DNA of 45,822 nucleotides from Candidatus Hermodarchaeum yapensis (GCA_016840405.1 JAEOSK010000022.1:1-45822), one strand, 5' to 3'. Counted from the first letter of the stretch, positions 8,813 to 16,847 are shown. The notes: generated by a model not told the origin, from the letters alone. Numbers and translations: made by a program.

Positions 8813-9490
8813 GTGGACTCTGTGACCGTCAAAGAAAATTCATGGCTACAAGCCTATCAAGACGTGGTTTCGAAGTGGGGAGATGAGCCGGATTGGCGGC
8901 TCATGGAATATGCCCGATTTGTCCCAGAGGGTCCTGTACTAGATTTGGGAATAGGAGACGGTCGGAACGCCCTCTATTTTGCAAAACTCGGTTATCCCGT
9001 AGAGGGAGTAGACGAGTCGAAGACCTACGTCAAGCGATGTCGAGATCGTGCAAAAGCGGAAGGCTTGGACCTAACAGTCAAGGAGGCAGATTTACGCTCT
9101 GTTGAGATTCCACGGAGACGATATGCATTGATTATTGCCTCCAAGTTATTGCAGATGTTCTTGAAATCAGAGAGCACAGCAATTGCAGAGAAAATGTATC
9201 TTGGACTCATGCCGAAGGGACTCATCTATATACGAACCTTTTCTGTAGAACGTATTGCACAATCCGCGGCTCTTCGAGCCTTGGAAGAGGTGGAACCCAA
9301 CACTTTCTATGCCCCACAACGGAAACGCCACTATCATTATTTTACGCGAGATGAAATTCTTTCATTATTTCCAAAAATGAGAGTATTGTATTGTGTTGAA
9401 GGGTTGGAGCTAGATAGGTTCCGGAGTAAGACGTCGAAAAAACCTCAAACTCCGGCAATCATCGAATTCATCGGGCAACGAATCCGTTAG
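8813..9490 (+). CDS. Class I SAM-dependent methyltransferase
   Basis: A 225-aa Rossmann-fold methyltransferase. Motif I is 'LDLGIGDGRN' (residues 43-52), followed by the acidic ribose-binding residue in 'VEGVDES' (D67) and a motif IV-like segment 'YALIIASKLLQMF'. The layout resembles TehB/UbiE-type small-molecule methylases, but the substrate is unknown. The start is GTG 8813 (alternative GTG 8822), with a TATA box 30 bp upstream. The small GTPase begins 68 nt downstream on the same strand and is probably co-transcribed. No link between the two functions is known. Confidence 0.85.
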   Translation: MDSVTVKENSWLQAYQDVVSKWGDEPDWRLMEYARFVPEGPVLDLGIGDGRNALYFAKLGYPVEGVDESKTYVKRCRDRAKAEGLDLTVKEADLRSVEIPRRRYALIIASKLLQMFLKSESTAIAEKMYLGLMPKGLIYIRTFSVERIAQSAALRALEEVEPNTFYAPQRKRHYHYFTRDEILSLFPKMRVLYCVEGLELDRFRSKTSKKPQTPAIIEFIGQRIR

Positions 9491-9558
9491 CTTCAATGAA
9501 CTGATTTTGAAGTGTGGAGGCTTTAAGGTTCGTTGCAAATGATGCACTGATAGGTCCT

Positions 9559-10134
9559 ATGGTGAATGAAAGACACCCAATAGCAAAAGTGCTCATAGCT
9601 GGAGCACCAAGCGCTGGAAAAACCAGCCTAGTCCATAGTCTCATTTTTGAAGGGTTTACAGAAGTTGCTCCCACGATTGGCGTGAACTTCGCCCAGAAAG
9701 TCTGTCGTGGGGAAGCAGGTCCTGTCAATCTGAGCATATGGGATCTGAGCGGGCAATCGCGATTTCGATGCCTGATGCCTCGATTTTGCCAAGGAGCAAA
9801 TGGTGTTGTACTTGTAGTTGACCTAACCGACCCCGACTCGCTAGACATTGCTGGTCAGTGGTTAGAGCTCATTTCTTCTTTCAATAACTTACAACAGGAA
9901 TTCGCTGTGGTTTTAGCGGGAAATAAAGGAGATTTACTAGGAGTGCTTACGCAAAAAAGAATTCAGCTGTTTTGTGCACGGCATAATATTATGGAATATA
10001 TTCCGTGTTCAGCGAAAACTGGTGAAAATGTCAGATTAGTATTTGAGTCACTGTGTTCCGCTATGCAACGCAATCATCTCGCGGTTACTGCACCGTCAAG
10101 TAACCTTGCTCAAATTGATCCGTCTATACTTTGA
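9559..10134 (+). CDS. Small Ras/Rab-superfamily GTPase
   Basis: A 191-aa protein with all five G motifs: G1 GAPSAGKT (15-22), switch I threonine in 'PTIGVNF' (T39), G3 WDLSGQ (61-66, with the catalytic-type Gln), G4 NKGD (122-125), G5 SAK (151-153). This is the Rab/Arf-like pattern that is greatly expanded in Asgard archaea; MglA-type GTPases of other prokaryotes usually lack the DxxGQ arrangement. There is no C-terminal prenylation cysteine. The in-frame start region at 9514 is less likely than the ATG at 9559, which is preceded by TAGGT. The stop at 10134 abuts the convergent gene's stop at 10135, leaving no terminator gap. Confidence 0.9.
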   Translation: MVNERHPIAKVLIAGAPSAGKTSLVHSLIFEGFTEVAPTIGVNFAQKVCRGEAGPVNLSIWDLSGQSRFRCLMPRFCQGANGVVLVVDLTDPDSLDIAGQWLELISSFNNLQQEFAVVLAGNKGDLLGVLTQKRIQLFCARHNIMEYIPCSAKTGENVRLVFESLCSAMQRNHLAVTAPSSNLAQIDPSIL

Positions 10135-10956
10135 TCACAAGGCATAAGATCTGAGGACAAAAGAATGAGAGCTCTCTGAAACCTGTTCTAACAACTCTCT
10201 CGATGGATTACCATAAGGACAAACGTCCATACATCTTGAGCATTCTATGTAGCTATGCACAGTGGGTCGTGCTGTCAGCCGCTGCTCTATTTTTCGAACC
10301 TTCTCTGGCACCTCGGGGTCATCCGGACATTCTAGGGCATAAACAATGCATCGGAAAATATTACATTCATAAGGTGCTAAAGCTTGAGCAGGGCAGGCTT
10401 TCACACATTTCATACAATCTTTGCACAAATCCTCTTGGAAAGGTTCATCACAATCCAGTTCAGCATCCGTCAAAATCGCAATCAGGTTGACCCGGGGGCC
10501 ATGATGTGGTGTAACTAAAAGGGTGCTTTTACCTTGCCATCCCAATCCACATTGCACTGCAATGGGTTTGAGCGGAATCCCTGCTGAGTAGATTGCATTA
10601 TGCCCCTGAGATTCTAGATACTGGATGACCTTCCAAGCCTTGTTTTTCATTACTTCGTAGCTAATAAAATATCCTTCAAATGAATCAAAAGAGGACGAGT
10701 TGCCTGAGTCTATTCCATTCGGTGCTCTAATATTAATGTTGAAAATTTCATCCCAGACATAGAATGCCATTACGATGATGGAGTTGACAGGAGGAAATTC
10801 TTCTTCAGGGGGCTGTAATCTTCGAGCCTGACCAACCCAGCCATGGGGCAGGTTTTCAAGCCTGTCAGGAATAGTAATCCCAACTGCTACAAATCCTGCA
10901 TCAAGAGCTATCTGTTTGACATTTGAAGTTAGAGTACTTGTCACGTTACTCACCAC
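10135..10956 (-). CDS. QueG-like double [4Fe-4S] protein
   Basis: A 273-aa iron-sulfur protein related to epoxyqueuosine reductase QueG. The family segment 'GLGWQGKSTLLVTP' (137-150) precedes cluster 1 'CKDCMKCVKACP' (C178, C181, C184, C188) and cluster 2 'CSRCMDVCPYGNP' (C239, C242, C246). Length is shorter than bacterial QueG (about 350-380) because the C-terminal HEAT-repeat region is absent. True QueG activity in an archaeon, which would use archaeosine rather than queuosine, is doubtful, so this is better treated as a QueG-like reductase of unknown substrate. Start is GTG 10956, about 27 bp from a TATA-like element, with an operator-like palindrome just upstream. Confidence 0.82.
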   Translation of the reverse strand: MVSNVTSTLTSNVKQIALDAGFVAVGITIPDRLENLPHGWVGQARRLQPPEEEFPPVNSIIVMAFYVWDEIFNINIRAPNGIDSGNSSSFDSFEGYFISYEVMKNKAWKVIQYLESQGHNAIYSAGIPLKPIAVQCGLGWQGKSTLLVTPHHGPRVNLIAILTDAELDCDEPFQEDLCKDCMKCVKACPAQALAPYECNIFRCIVYALECPDDPEVPEKVRKIEQRLTARPTVHSYIECSRCMDVCPYGNPSRELLEQVSESSHSFVLRSYAL

Positions 10957-10992
10957 CAGAATCAGATAACATCGTGAAGCATATTCGTTCTA

Positions 10993-11006
10993 CCGTCACC
11001 TGACGG
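10993..11006 (-). promoter_or_regulatory. Operator CCGTCA-N2-TGACGG upstream of the QueG-like gene
   Basis: A perfect inverted repeat; arms extend to 9 bp (10990-10998 and 11001-11009, spacer CC). Read on the minus strand it ends about 5 bp before a TATA-like CGAATATGC (10987-10979), itself about 25 bp before the GTG start. The same 14-bp arrangement, with a different 2-nt spacer, precedes the neighbouring regulator gene. Confidence 0.7.
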
Positions 11007-11059
11007 TAGGAAACAGACAATGAAAAAGAAAATCCTGAAAACGTGAGCACTGGAACCGC

Positions 11060-11782
11060 TCACGCAAGGATTGTGGTAACAAGGCGCTGCTTTACGTCGG
11101 TTGGGAGATGAACATACAACTGTAGAAACGGAACTAACGATGAAACTAGCTTACTTTCCGCTTTTTGCAAATGTTCTTGAAATGTGGTCCGCGGAATCCG
11201 TTTCATAGCTGCCAGATTCTTCACATTAGTTTGCCTTGGAAACCGATAATAACCATTAGAATGGGCTGTTATCAACGCTGCTTGTTGTTTCTCAGTAAGG
11301 CTCGAAAATAGTGCATCAGCAGTCAACGTCAAACTGCTAGAAATCATACCATCAAACGGGGCCTTCCGCACAATCTCATATTCATACCCCTTTTCATCAA
11401 ACCGCTGGAACAGCTTATCAATATTTTCATGACGGAAAACGATTACGCGAAAATACTCCCATCCCCCATCAAGAATCACTGGCGACAAATGAAGAATACG
11501 AAATTCATCAATAACCTCCGAAATCGATCCACCGTATTGACATGAACACTGCTTCACAATAAGATGAACGTGTCCATTCTCGTAAGTTTGTTCTTTAATA
11601 CCCGCAAACTTTTCCAGTTCTTCCATCACAAGGTCATAATCCTCTTTTCCAATTGAAGCAACCTCAATAACATCATTTTCCCCATTACACCACAAATAAA
11701 ACTTCATAGTCGGAAATTTCCGAGAAAAGTTACCATAGGGACAATCATGAATCACTTTGAAGACTAATTCGAACAACGGCAT
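11060..11782 (-). CDS. HTH_10-type (bacterio-opsin activator-like) transcription regulator
   Basis: A 240-aa regulator. The C-terminal part (about 155-215) matches the HTH_10 pattern 'LTEKQQAALITAHSNGYY' followed by 'KNLAAMKRIPRTTFQEHLQK'. The N-terminal 150 residues form a sensor-like domain with Cys residues at 14, 32, 79 and 81, and no recognisable ligand-binding motif. In haloarchaea and Thermoplasmata this family regulates nearby genes. Its promoter (TATA at 11818-11826, minus strand) and that of the QueG-like gene downstream carry the same palindrome, so autoregulation and co-regulation are inferred. The start is ATG 11782. Confidence 0.85.
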   Translation of the reverse strand: MPLFELVFKVIHDCPYGNFSRKFPTMKFYLWCNGENDVIEVASIGKEDYDLVMEELEKFAGIKEQTYENGHVHLIVKQCSCQYGGSISEVIDEFRILHLSPVILDGGWEYFRVIVFRHENIDKLFQRFDEKGYEYEIVRKAPFDGMISSSLTLTADALFSSLTEKQQAALITAHSNGYYRFPRQTNVKNLAAMKRIPRTTFQEHLQKAESKLVSSLVPFLQLYVHLPTDVKQRLVTTILA

Positions 11783-11830
11783 ATCGTCAACCCCGTTTCC
11801 ACATCACTCCCCTCCTACATATAAGTACGC

Positions 11831-11844
11831 CCGTCATATGACGG
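11831..11844 (-). promoter_or_regulatory. Operator CCGTCA-N2-TGACGG upstream of the HTH_10 regulator
   Basis: A perfect 14-bp palindrome, CCGTCATATGACGG. On the minus strand it ends 5 bp before the TATA box CTTATATGT (11826-11818), the same spacing as at the QueG-like gene. The site would overlap the BRE/TFB contact zone, so binding there could either block or recruit the basal factors. Confidence 0.7.
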
Positions 11845-11881
11845 CTCAAAATTCATTCATGACTCAAATAATCTATTGACA

Positions 11882-12349
11882 CTAGGCTCCTAACGGTTTC
11901 GGTGGGCGAACCTCGATTAATTCTAAAATGGTTCCCAATTGATCTTGTGTATCCAAGTAGGCAAATGGCACTGAGAAAATCTGTCCACTCCAAAGAACCG
12001 TGAACCCAGTAACCAACGTTGCGTCAACGGCGGCGTGAAGGTCTGGAACATTTATACCAACATGGTGTAATCCCTCACCACACCGATCAAGAAAATCTGT
12101 ATAGAGCCTTGGAGCTCCCTCAAGAACTTGGATGAATTCCAATTGCAGTTCACCAAGTGTTACCAGAGCAAAGCGAACCCTATAGGATGGAATAGCTTTC
12201 CCATCGAGCCCTTCCCGCGCGTTGGTAACCTCTGATTCGAAAACAACGGCTGGATTCGCACCAAACAAGCTCTGATACTTCTCAGCCGTCTCGGCAGCAT
12301 TTTTCACAACATAACCTAGCTGGTTAATGCCTTCAAAATTGAGATTCAT
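11882..12349 (-). CDS. VOC-superfamily protein (glyoxalase/methylmalonyl-CoA epimerase-like)
   Basis: A 155-aa protein with two beta-alpha-beta-beta-beta modules. Candidate metal ligands follow the epimerase order: Q in 'NQLGYVV' (usually H), E in 'LQLEFIQ', H in 'LHHVGINV', E in 'ILELIE'. The whole protein resembles methylmalonyl-CoA epimerase in layout, but the first ligand differs, so substrate is left open. Frame extends upstream to TTG 12367 and ATG 12358; ATG 12349 fits a TATA-like CTATAC (12375-12370) about 25 bp upstream and a leaderless message. Confidence 0.8.
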   Translation of the reverse strand: MNLNFEGINQLGYVVKNAAETAEKYQSLFGANPAVVFESEVTNAREGLDGKAIPSYRVRFALVTLGELQLEFIQVLEGAPRLYTDFLDRCGEGLHHVGINVPDLHAAVDATLVTGFTVLWSGQIFSVPFAYLDTQDQLGTILELIEVRPPKPLGA

Positions 12350-12395
12350 GGTCCCCATCACTACCAATCGTATAGTGATTAGGGTGAAGTTCTAC

Positions 12396-13064
12396 TTATT
12401 TTGTTAGGACTTTTTTGAATTGATCACAGAGATCTGGATTACGAACCAAGACTCCAAGTGTGGCAACGAGGTCTCCGAGGTATTTGATTCCGTAGAGGTC
12501 TTCTTTACTGAATATCTCGGAAATTCCTTCACTTTCAGGAGTTTTACGGTACAACTCCATGAGCATGCCTTCATGTTTTTCGTAATATTGTTCCATTAAT
12601 TTTCGAAAAACATCTACATCAATAGAAACGTCGAACAATTCCTGGGCTAAAATGGTGAGTTTCTTGATAACGAGTTTCCCCTTTTTTTTCGTCCACCATT
12701 TAGGTTTTCCTTCCTCGTCCTCTTGAAGGAACACGTTAGCTGTTCGGCAAAACAATTTCTCAGTTAACCGGCTATCCTTCCGTTTTCGATGGCCGCATTC
12801 TTGGACGAGTCCTACTTTTTCCAGAGTTTCTAGATATCGGTACACGGTTTTAATGGTTTTATCATACTTTTCCTTTTCTGGATTCCAATACAGCGCATGA
12901 ATTTCTTTAACTGAGAGGTTTTTCCCCACCATCGCTCTTATGATATCATGGTGGTCATCAATCGCGGCTGCCTGTTCTTCTGACGTGAAAAGAATGGGTT
13001 CTGGGCGCTCGGTGATAAAATCTTCATAGTCTGTGGGTTTTTTCTTTTTCTTGGGATCGCCCAT
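12396..13064 (-). CDS. Predicted winged-helix transcription regulator
   Basis: A 222-aa protein. After a lysine-rich, charged N-terminus (residues 4-9), residues about 35-90 look like a winged helix: 'HHDIIRAMVGKNLSVKEIHA' then 'TIKTVYRYLETLEKVGLV', the recognition-helix and wing pattern of ArsR/MarR-like regulators. The C-terminal half is helical and mixed-charge, with no known ligand domain recognised. It stands alone, upstream of the VOC gene on the same strand. Target genes are unknown. It could equally be a DNA-binding protein with no sensing role. Confidence 0.7.
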   Translation of the reverse strand: MGDPKKKKKPTDYEDFITERPEPILFTSEEQAAAIDDHHDIIRAMVGKNLSVKEIHALYWNPEKEKYDKTIKTVYRYLETLEKVGLVQECGHRKRKDSRLTEKLFCRTANVFLQEDEEGKPKWWTKKKGKLVIKKLTILAQELFDVSIDVDVFRKLMEQYYEKHEGMLMELYRKTPESEGISEIFSKEDLYGIKYLGDLVATLGVLVRNPDLCDQFKKVLTK

Positions 13065-13289
13065 AATGCATCAATCCTGTAAGCGATAGATACGGTTTTT
13101 AATCATTCACTATTAAAATCATTGTCACGTACAGTAATATTAATATACCGGTTAGTCATTATAGGGACATTGCGTGACATCAATATGACATTAGGCGTCA
13201 GAACAACTGGCATTTGTGACAACTTTTGTACGAATCTCTCCGCAAATCGAGACAGTCATCTCGAATCAAAACCAAGAGGTGAGGTAACC

Positions 13290-13403
13290 ATGACCCCCGA
13301 ACCAGAGGGTAAGAAACAAACTGAACCTCACACACCCAATAAGGAAGAGGAAGAACGCAAGAACCAAATCTTTAGATCAACTCTTCGTGAGAGAGTGCTC
13401 TAA
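13290..13403 (+). CDS. Small highly charged protein, 37 aa
   Basis: The ATG at 13290 is preceded by a very strong Shine-Dalgarno GAGGTGAGGT (13276-13285). The product is hydrophilic: an acidic/proline-rich first half, then 'KEEEERKNQIFRSTLRERVL'. A TATA-like TTAATATA lies at about 13139-13146, implying a leader of around 120 nt that contains a TCGAGA/TCTCGA hairpin (13247-13252 with 13259-13264). The frame extends upstream without stop to 13122, but without ribosome-binding evidence. I do not recognise the family; the SD strength is the main support. Confidence 0.45.
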   Translation: MTPEPEGKKQTEPHTPNKEEEERKNQIFRSTLRERVL

Positions 13404-14081
13404 CCAGCACAGCAACAGCGCGGCACAGATCCGAGCTAATCCGCTGACCCTTTTCTCTTGAACGTTTGACGCGCAGGCCACAGCAATTATTTGACACGAA
13501 GCCTGCGAAAAGGTCAATAAAACAGATAACCACTGAACGACTGTAAGGGAGTGATAACAGCCTGGTTTCCTTTACCCGGAGGGAAAACAGGCAACCTCAC
13601 TCCTCTTTTATCCATGAGAAGAATCCCGCCATTAGGCTTGGTGTGATTTGTGGTGTTTAAATCGTCCTGTGCATACTCTCATCTGAGGACCCAGTCGGTA
13701 TCCATCAACCTTGGTTTACCAAGGCTGGGCAACATCGCTGGAACAGCGAGTAGAGCCTGTGGAGCTGCCCCACTAGGGGAGTGATGAAGCAGGAAGTCCA
13801 ACACTAAGGTGTGGGCAGTTCACCTTCTCAGTTCAAGTTCAAAGTACTGGTTAGATTGACCTCGGCGTGGATCGTGATGAAGTTTGGAGGGAGGGTAGTT
13901 GCCTTCTCTCCGCGCTCATTTTTTTTGAGGTGTTAGTCCCAAAACGTGTGGACGCTAGAATTCTGAACCATTACGTTCAGAAAGAAGATTTCTTTTCGTT
14001 TATCAGGTCTTTTTCCGAACTTGCCGGATAACGAGAAAATATACATTGGATAATTAATTCGATTTCAGAACCTAGTGAAAT
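13404..14081 (+). other. 678-nt gene-free region with structured repeats
   Basis: No ORF of note. It holds an interrupted inverted repeat (CGCAGGC 13472-13478 with GCCTGCG 13500-13506, flanked by TGACC and GGTCA), a long imperfect hairpin (13548-13603: GGAGTGA, GCCTG and TTTCC paired with GGAAA, CAGGC and TCACTCC), an IS605-type transposon remnant (13690-13823, listed separately), a T-run at 13919-13926, and a TATA-like AATATACA at about 14038-14045 for the next gene. Confidence 0.55.
13690..13823 (+). mobile_element. IS200/IS605-type right-end remnant with omegaRNA-like 3' end, no tnpB
   Basis: The segment 'GATGAAGCAGGAAGTCC' (13783-13799) followed by a short hairpin and GGGCAGTTCAC (13813-13823) matches the pattern at right ends of archaeal tnpB-carrying elements, where the tnpB 3' end doubles as guide-RNA scaffold and the element ends in TTCAC. 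Frames through it read like a decayed TnpB C-terminus ('EPVELPH', then after a stop 'GSDEAGSPT'). ACCCAG..TCGGT..CC at about 13690 resembles the end of the tnpB gene at 28.6 kb. The rest of the gene is gone. Family recognition is from memory of such ends, not a search. Confidence 0.45.
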
Positions 14082-15161
14082 GTGAAAACCATGAAACTCA
14101 AAACACTTCTCCTGGTCACGATGATCGCCTTCAGTTGCTTTGGAGTATTCTCCTTACCTACCGCAACGGCTCAAAGCATGAACGATGTGCATGTCTTGTT
14201 CGTTCTCTCTGATGGATTTGGGTGGAGTTACTTCACTGCCCAAGATTACTTTGATAATTGGGGCGTTCAAACAACAAGCGTCACTCGTGGTTCCACATTA
14301 ACTGTTGCTGCTTGCCACAATCGTCCCTATCGTTCAACAACCGCAGATTTCCTGCTCTCAGACTTTGACTTGAACACACTGACCGACTATGACTGCGTTT
14401 TCATCCCGGCGGGTGGAAACTGGCCGAATTTGCGGTCAAGCCAAATGGTTCGCGATCTCATCTCAACAGCTCATGCCAATGGATTAGTAATCGCAACATT
14501 TTGCATTGGAAACACGGTGGTAGCCGGTGCAAACAACATCGTCACCGGAGTGAAAGTTGCCTCCTTTTCCATGTCCAATGACGAAATGGCCGTTGCCAGA
14601 GCCAACATCGTAGAGGCAGTCCGCATTGTTTGTGATAATCGCATCATAACCGGCAGCGAAGGCGGAGGAATCGCTGGTGGCGGATACACCACAGCCCCCA
14701 TCTATGAAGCATGTGCCATGGTTGTCAAAATGATATTACAGCAATCCTTTGTGCAAAGTGTTCAGGTCACTCCCACTACTACCTTCCAAGGCACGGGGTA
14801 TTCCATAGCCGTGGAAACAATCGATCCTGCCAGTAACCTGCCCGGCATTAACTCTACAACAATTTCAACGGTTACCGCTCAAGTCTATTCTCCATCAAAT
14901 CGCATTACACCCATTACCTCTCTCACACTATCAGATTCTGATACAGATGGTATATACACCGGAACTCTAACAGGACTAACCGCTGGCCCATATTTCATTG
15001 ATATCGAAGTCCACGACTCCGATCACGTGCTAGAAGTGATAAGAAACACATCCAGTATCTTTCCAGCCTTACCAATAATAATTGGTGGAGTAATCGCGGT
15101 TGTCGGGATAATTGCTGTCATAGGTGTCCTTTTTTACCGGAAGCAAAAATCAGCTTTTTAA
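14082..15161 (+). CDS. Secreted, membrane-anchored DJ-1/PfpI-like protein
   Basis: A 359-aa protein with a signal peptide (residues 1-31, 'LPTATAQ' cleavage region), a DJ-1/PfpI domain (about 35-220) with nucleophile-elbow cysteine C141 in 'IATFCIGNTV' (the usual following His is Ile), an Ig-like beta-rich stretch (about 230-325), and a C-terminal transmembrane helix (about 328-352) ending 'YRKQKSAF'. The enzyme domain thus faces the outside. Typical DJ-1/PfpI proteins are cytoplasmic. The start is GTG 14082 or ATG 14091. It may act as a peptidase, deglycase or non-catalytic binder; activity is not predictable. Confidence 0.8.
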   Translation: MKTMKLKTLLLVTMIAFSCFGVFSLPTATAQSMNDVHVLFVLSDGFGWSYFTAQDYFDNWGVQTTSVTRGSTLTVAACHNRPYRSTTADFLLSDFDLNTLTDYDCVFIPAGGNWPNLRSSQMVRDLISTAHANGLVIATFCIGNTVVAGANNIVTGVKVASFSMSNDEMAVARANIVEAVRIVCDNRIITGSEGGGIAGGGYTTAPIYEACAMVVKMILQQSFVQSVQVTPTTTFQGTGYSIAVETIDPASNLPGINSTTISTVTAQVYSPSNRITPITSLTLSDSDTDGIYTGTLTGLTAGPYFIDIEVHDSDHVLEVIRNTSSIFPALPIIIGGVIAVVGIIAVIGVLFYRKQKSAF

Positions 15162-15295
15162 TGGTCTCCTATCAGGACAGTAACCACTGCTGTCCGTATT
15201 CCCTTTTTTTGGAACTGAACTAATTTTCTCCCAATCTTTCTTATGTGACCAATTCGTCAAGGACACCAGTGATGCTAGTTCTAGGGGCGATTTTC

Positions 15296-15718
15296 ATGTC
15301 TAATAGGCAAACAGAAATTGAAAAAATACGGGAAACAATACGGCACTTCCATTGGGCGCAAGAAAATGGTGACGAAAAAGCCTTTCTTAGCGTATGGCAT
15401 CCAGAGGCAAAGCGCTTTGGCTTTGGACCAAATAACGAATTGTACGTCCTCTCCGCTGAAGATATATTAAGAGACCAGTTTTATGAAATTCAAAAGGCGA
15501 AAGAAGAAAATCCAGAATATTCAGTTAGCTTTTTCATTAAACAGATGAAATTCTTCGATGTGCAACCGGATAATCTCATTGCCTCAGCTTTTGTTGAATG
15601 GCAGATGTTGGTTTTAGGCGAATGCGTGGGATTTCATTACACGTATTATCATTTTGTTAAGACGGAAGGCAATTGGGTAATCGTCAACCTAACGGATCGT
15701 GCAAGAAGTCCCCCTTAA
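15296..15718 (+). CDS. NTF2/SnoaL-like protein (lumazine-binding-like)
   Basis: A 140-aa alpha+beta-barrel protein. The pattern 'IRETIRHFHWAQENGDEKAF' then 'WHPEAKRFGF' and the C-terminal 'FVKTEGNWVIVNL' are typical of the SnoaL/DUF4440/lumazine-binding-like branch of the NTF2 fold. The ATG at 15296 is preceded by GGGGCGA and starts the conserved part; the frame opens earlier at 15245 with a short hydrophobic stretch of no known role. Members of this fold are often small-molecule binders or isomerases; no function can be assigned here. Confidence 0.72.
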   Translation: MSNRQTEIEKIRETIRHFHWAQENGDEKAFLSVWHPEAKRFGFGPNNELYVLSAEDILRDQFYEIQKAKEENPEYSVSFFIKQMKFFDVQPDNLIASAFVEWQMLVLGECVGFHYTYYHFVKTEGNWVIVNLTDRARSPP

Positions 15719-15727
15719 CCGTTCTTT

Positions 15728-16231
15728 TTAACTTTCCAAACAGCGGTTACTCCTGGTTTGCTCAGGAAGTGGAGGAAGCCGGTTTACAACCTGTCGTCCC
15801 TTTTCTGTCAAAACAAAGGTGATAGAACCCTTTTGGGTTCGGCAAATAAAATAATCTAAAACCTCAGTGGCGGTTTGAAATGCTGCAGAAACGTCAGCAA
15901 TCTTGAAGGGCGATAACTGAAGTTGTTCTTCTACAAAGACCTTTGAAATCGCGACTTCTTGGGCATTCCGAGTTTGATGATGAAATGCAATGCAGCAAAG
16001 AATCTCAGCTGCATCCCGCGGTCGCTTTACAAGGAGAAATTCATTCAATGTAAGCGGACGTGCAAGCGTCGGCATAGCTGGACGCATCCCATTAATATTA
16101 CAAGCTAAACGCCGTAATCGGGTGAGACAATAACCATGGGCAGTGAACTCCTTATCTTCGTGACGAATTGTCCGCAACTCTTGCTCACGCTCAATCGGTC
16201 TTAAACAAATTGCGCAAAAAATTGATTCCAC
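15728..16231 (-). CDS. Zinc-finger plus winged-helix-like protein, function unknown
   Basis: A 167-aa protein. The N-terminus has a C-x2-C (C6, C9) and later H-x2-C ('HGYC') spacing typical of a treble-clef or single zinc finger. The middle and end contain helices and a possible winged helix ending 'GSITFVLTEKGRQVVNRL', a common wing motif in archaeal regulators. It runs convergent to the NTF2-like gene with a 9-nt gap. I do not recognise the family; a DNA- or RNA-binding role is inferred from the finger and wing only. Confidence 0.6.
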   Translation of the reverse strand: MESIFCAICLRPIEREQELRTIRHEDKEFTAHGYCLTRLRRLACNINGMRPAMPTLARPLTLNEFLLVKRPRDAAEILCCIAFHHQTRNAQEVAISKVFVEEQLQLSPFKIADVSAAFQTATEVLDYFICRTQKGSITFVLTEKGRQVVNRLPPLPEQTRSNRCLES

Positions 16232-16296
16232 ACGCGACGTTTCGTCTTTCCCCCTAATACCCAGTTAAGAAAGGGGAAAAGTAGAGGAGCGGCTAG

Positions 16297-16566
16297 CTAC
16301 TTCTTCTCTTCCTCTTCTTCTTCTTCGAGGCTATTTTCTTCCCAGATACGACCAAGAATAAGCAATCCAAGGACTAATTCGGAGCCCTTGAGTTTCTTCA
16401 CCATGAATTCGACGCTTTCAGAAACCGTATCTTCATAGTTCCACGCTTCTCTTGCTGTGTTTACAATTTCATCGAATTGGTCTTCTTGAAGACCAAAAGC
16501 TCCAGTGAGAGTCTTGCTTTCGTGATCTGAAACAGTTAATTTTCCTAGTTCGTAGGTATCGGCCAA
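16297..16566 (-). CDS. Small acidic protein, function unknown
   Basis: An 89-aa protein, with an acidic tail of eight or so glutamates at the C-terminus ('LEEEEEEEKK'). A hydrophobic patch 'ELVLGLLILGRIW' (residues 63-75) precedes the tail. No known family recognised. It is upstream of the zinc-finger gene on the same strand but separated by 65 nt. The ATG at 16566 is the only clear start. Confidence 0.55.
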   Translation of the reverse strand: MADTYELGKLTVSDHESKTLTGAFGLQEDQFDEIVNTAREAWNYEDTVSESVEFMVKKLKGSELVLGLLILGRIWEENSLEEEEEEEKK

Positions 16567-16789
16567 GCTAGTTCACCTATTCCATCGTCTTTGAATACTG
16601 TCTTATTAAGATGATGCTCTTGCACCTGTGACCATTTTCTTCGTAAAGATAAACGGGAGATAGGCACAAACCTCTCCTGAGAAACATGGCATAAAAACTC
16701 GTAGATTATGTAAGTTGGGAAAACCTTTGAGGGCAGGATTTCCTTATTGTAGTGAAGTTTTTCGATAGCAACTTTTCTCTATGAAAAGA

Positions 16790-16797
16790 GTATATCT
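16790..16797 (+). promoter_or_regulatory. TATA box for the radical SAM gene
   Basis: GTATATCT lies about 54 bp upstream of the ATG at 16848, which predicts a start of transcription near 16818 and a leader of about 30 nt. The preceding 220 nt (16567-16789) are gene-free and I see nothing else in them. Confidence 0.45.
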
Positions 16798-16847
16798 ATT
16801 GGTAATCGTTTCAATCACAAATTGCAGAAGCCCTGAGCTGTCTTATA

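Noticed and set aside
9514..9558. Longer N-terminus for the small GTPase
   Set aside because: Non-ATG start with no SD; the ATG at 9559 begins 14 residues before the G1 motif, as usual in the family.
13440..13606. Inverted repeats considered as RNase P or SRP RNA
   Set aside because: None of the conserved blocks of either RNA (for example the RNase P GAGGAAAGTCC) is present.
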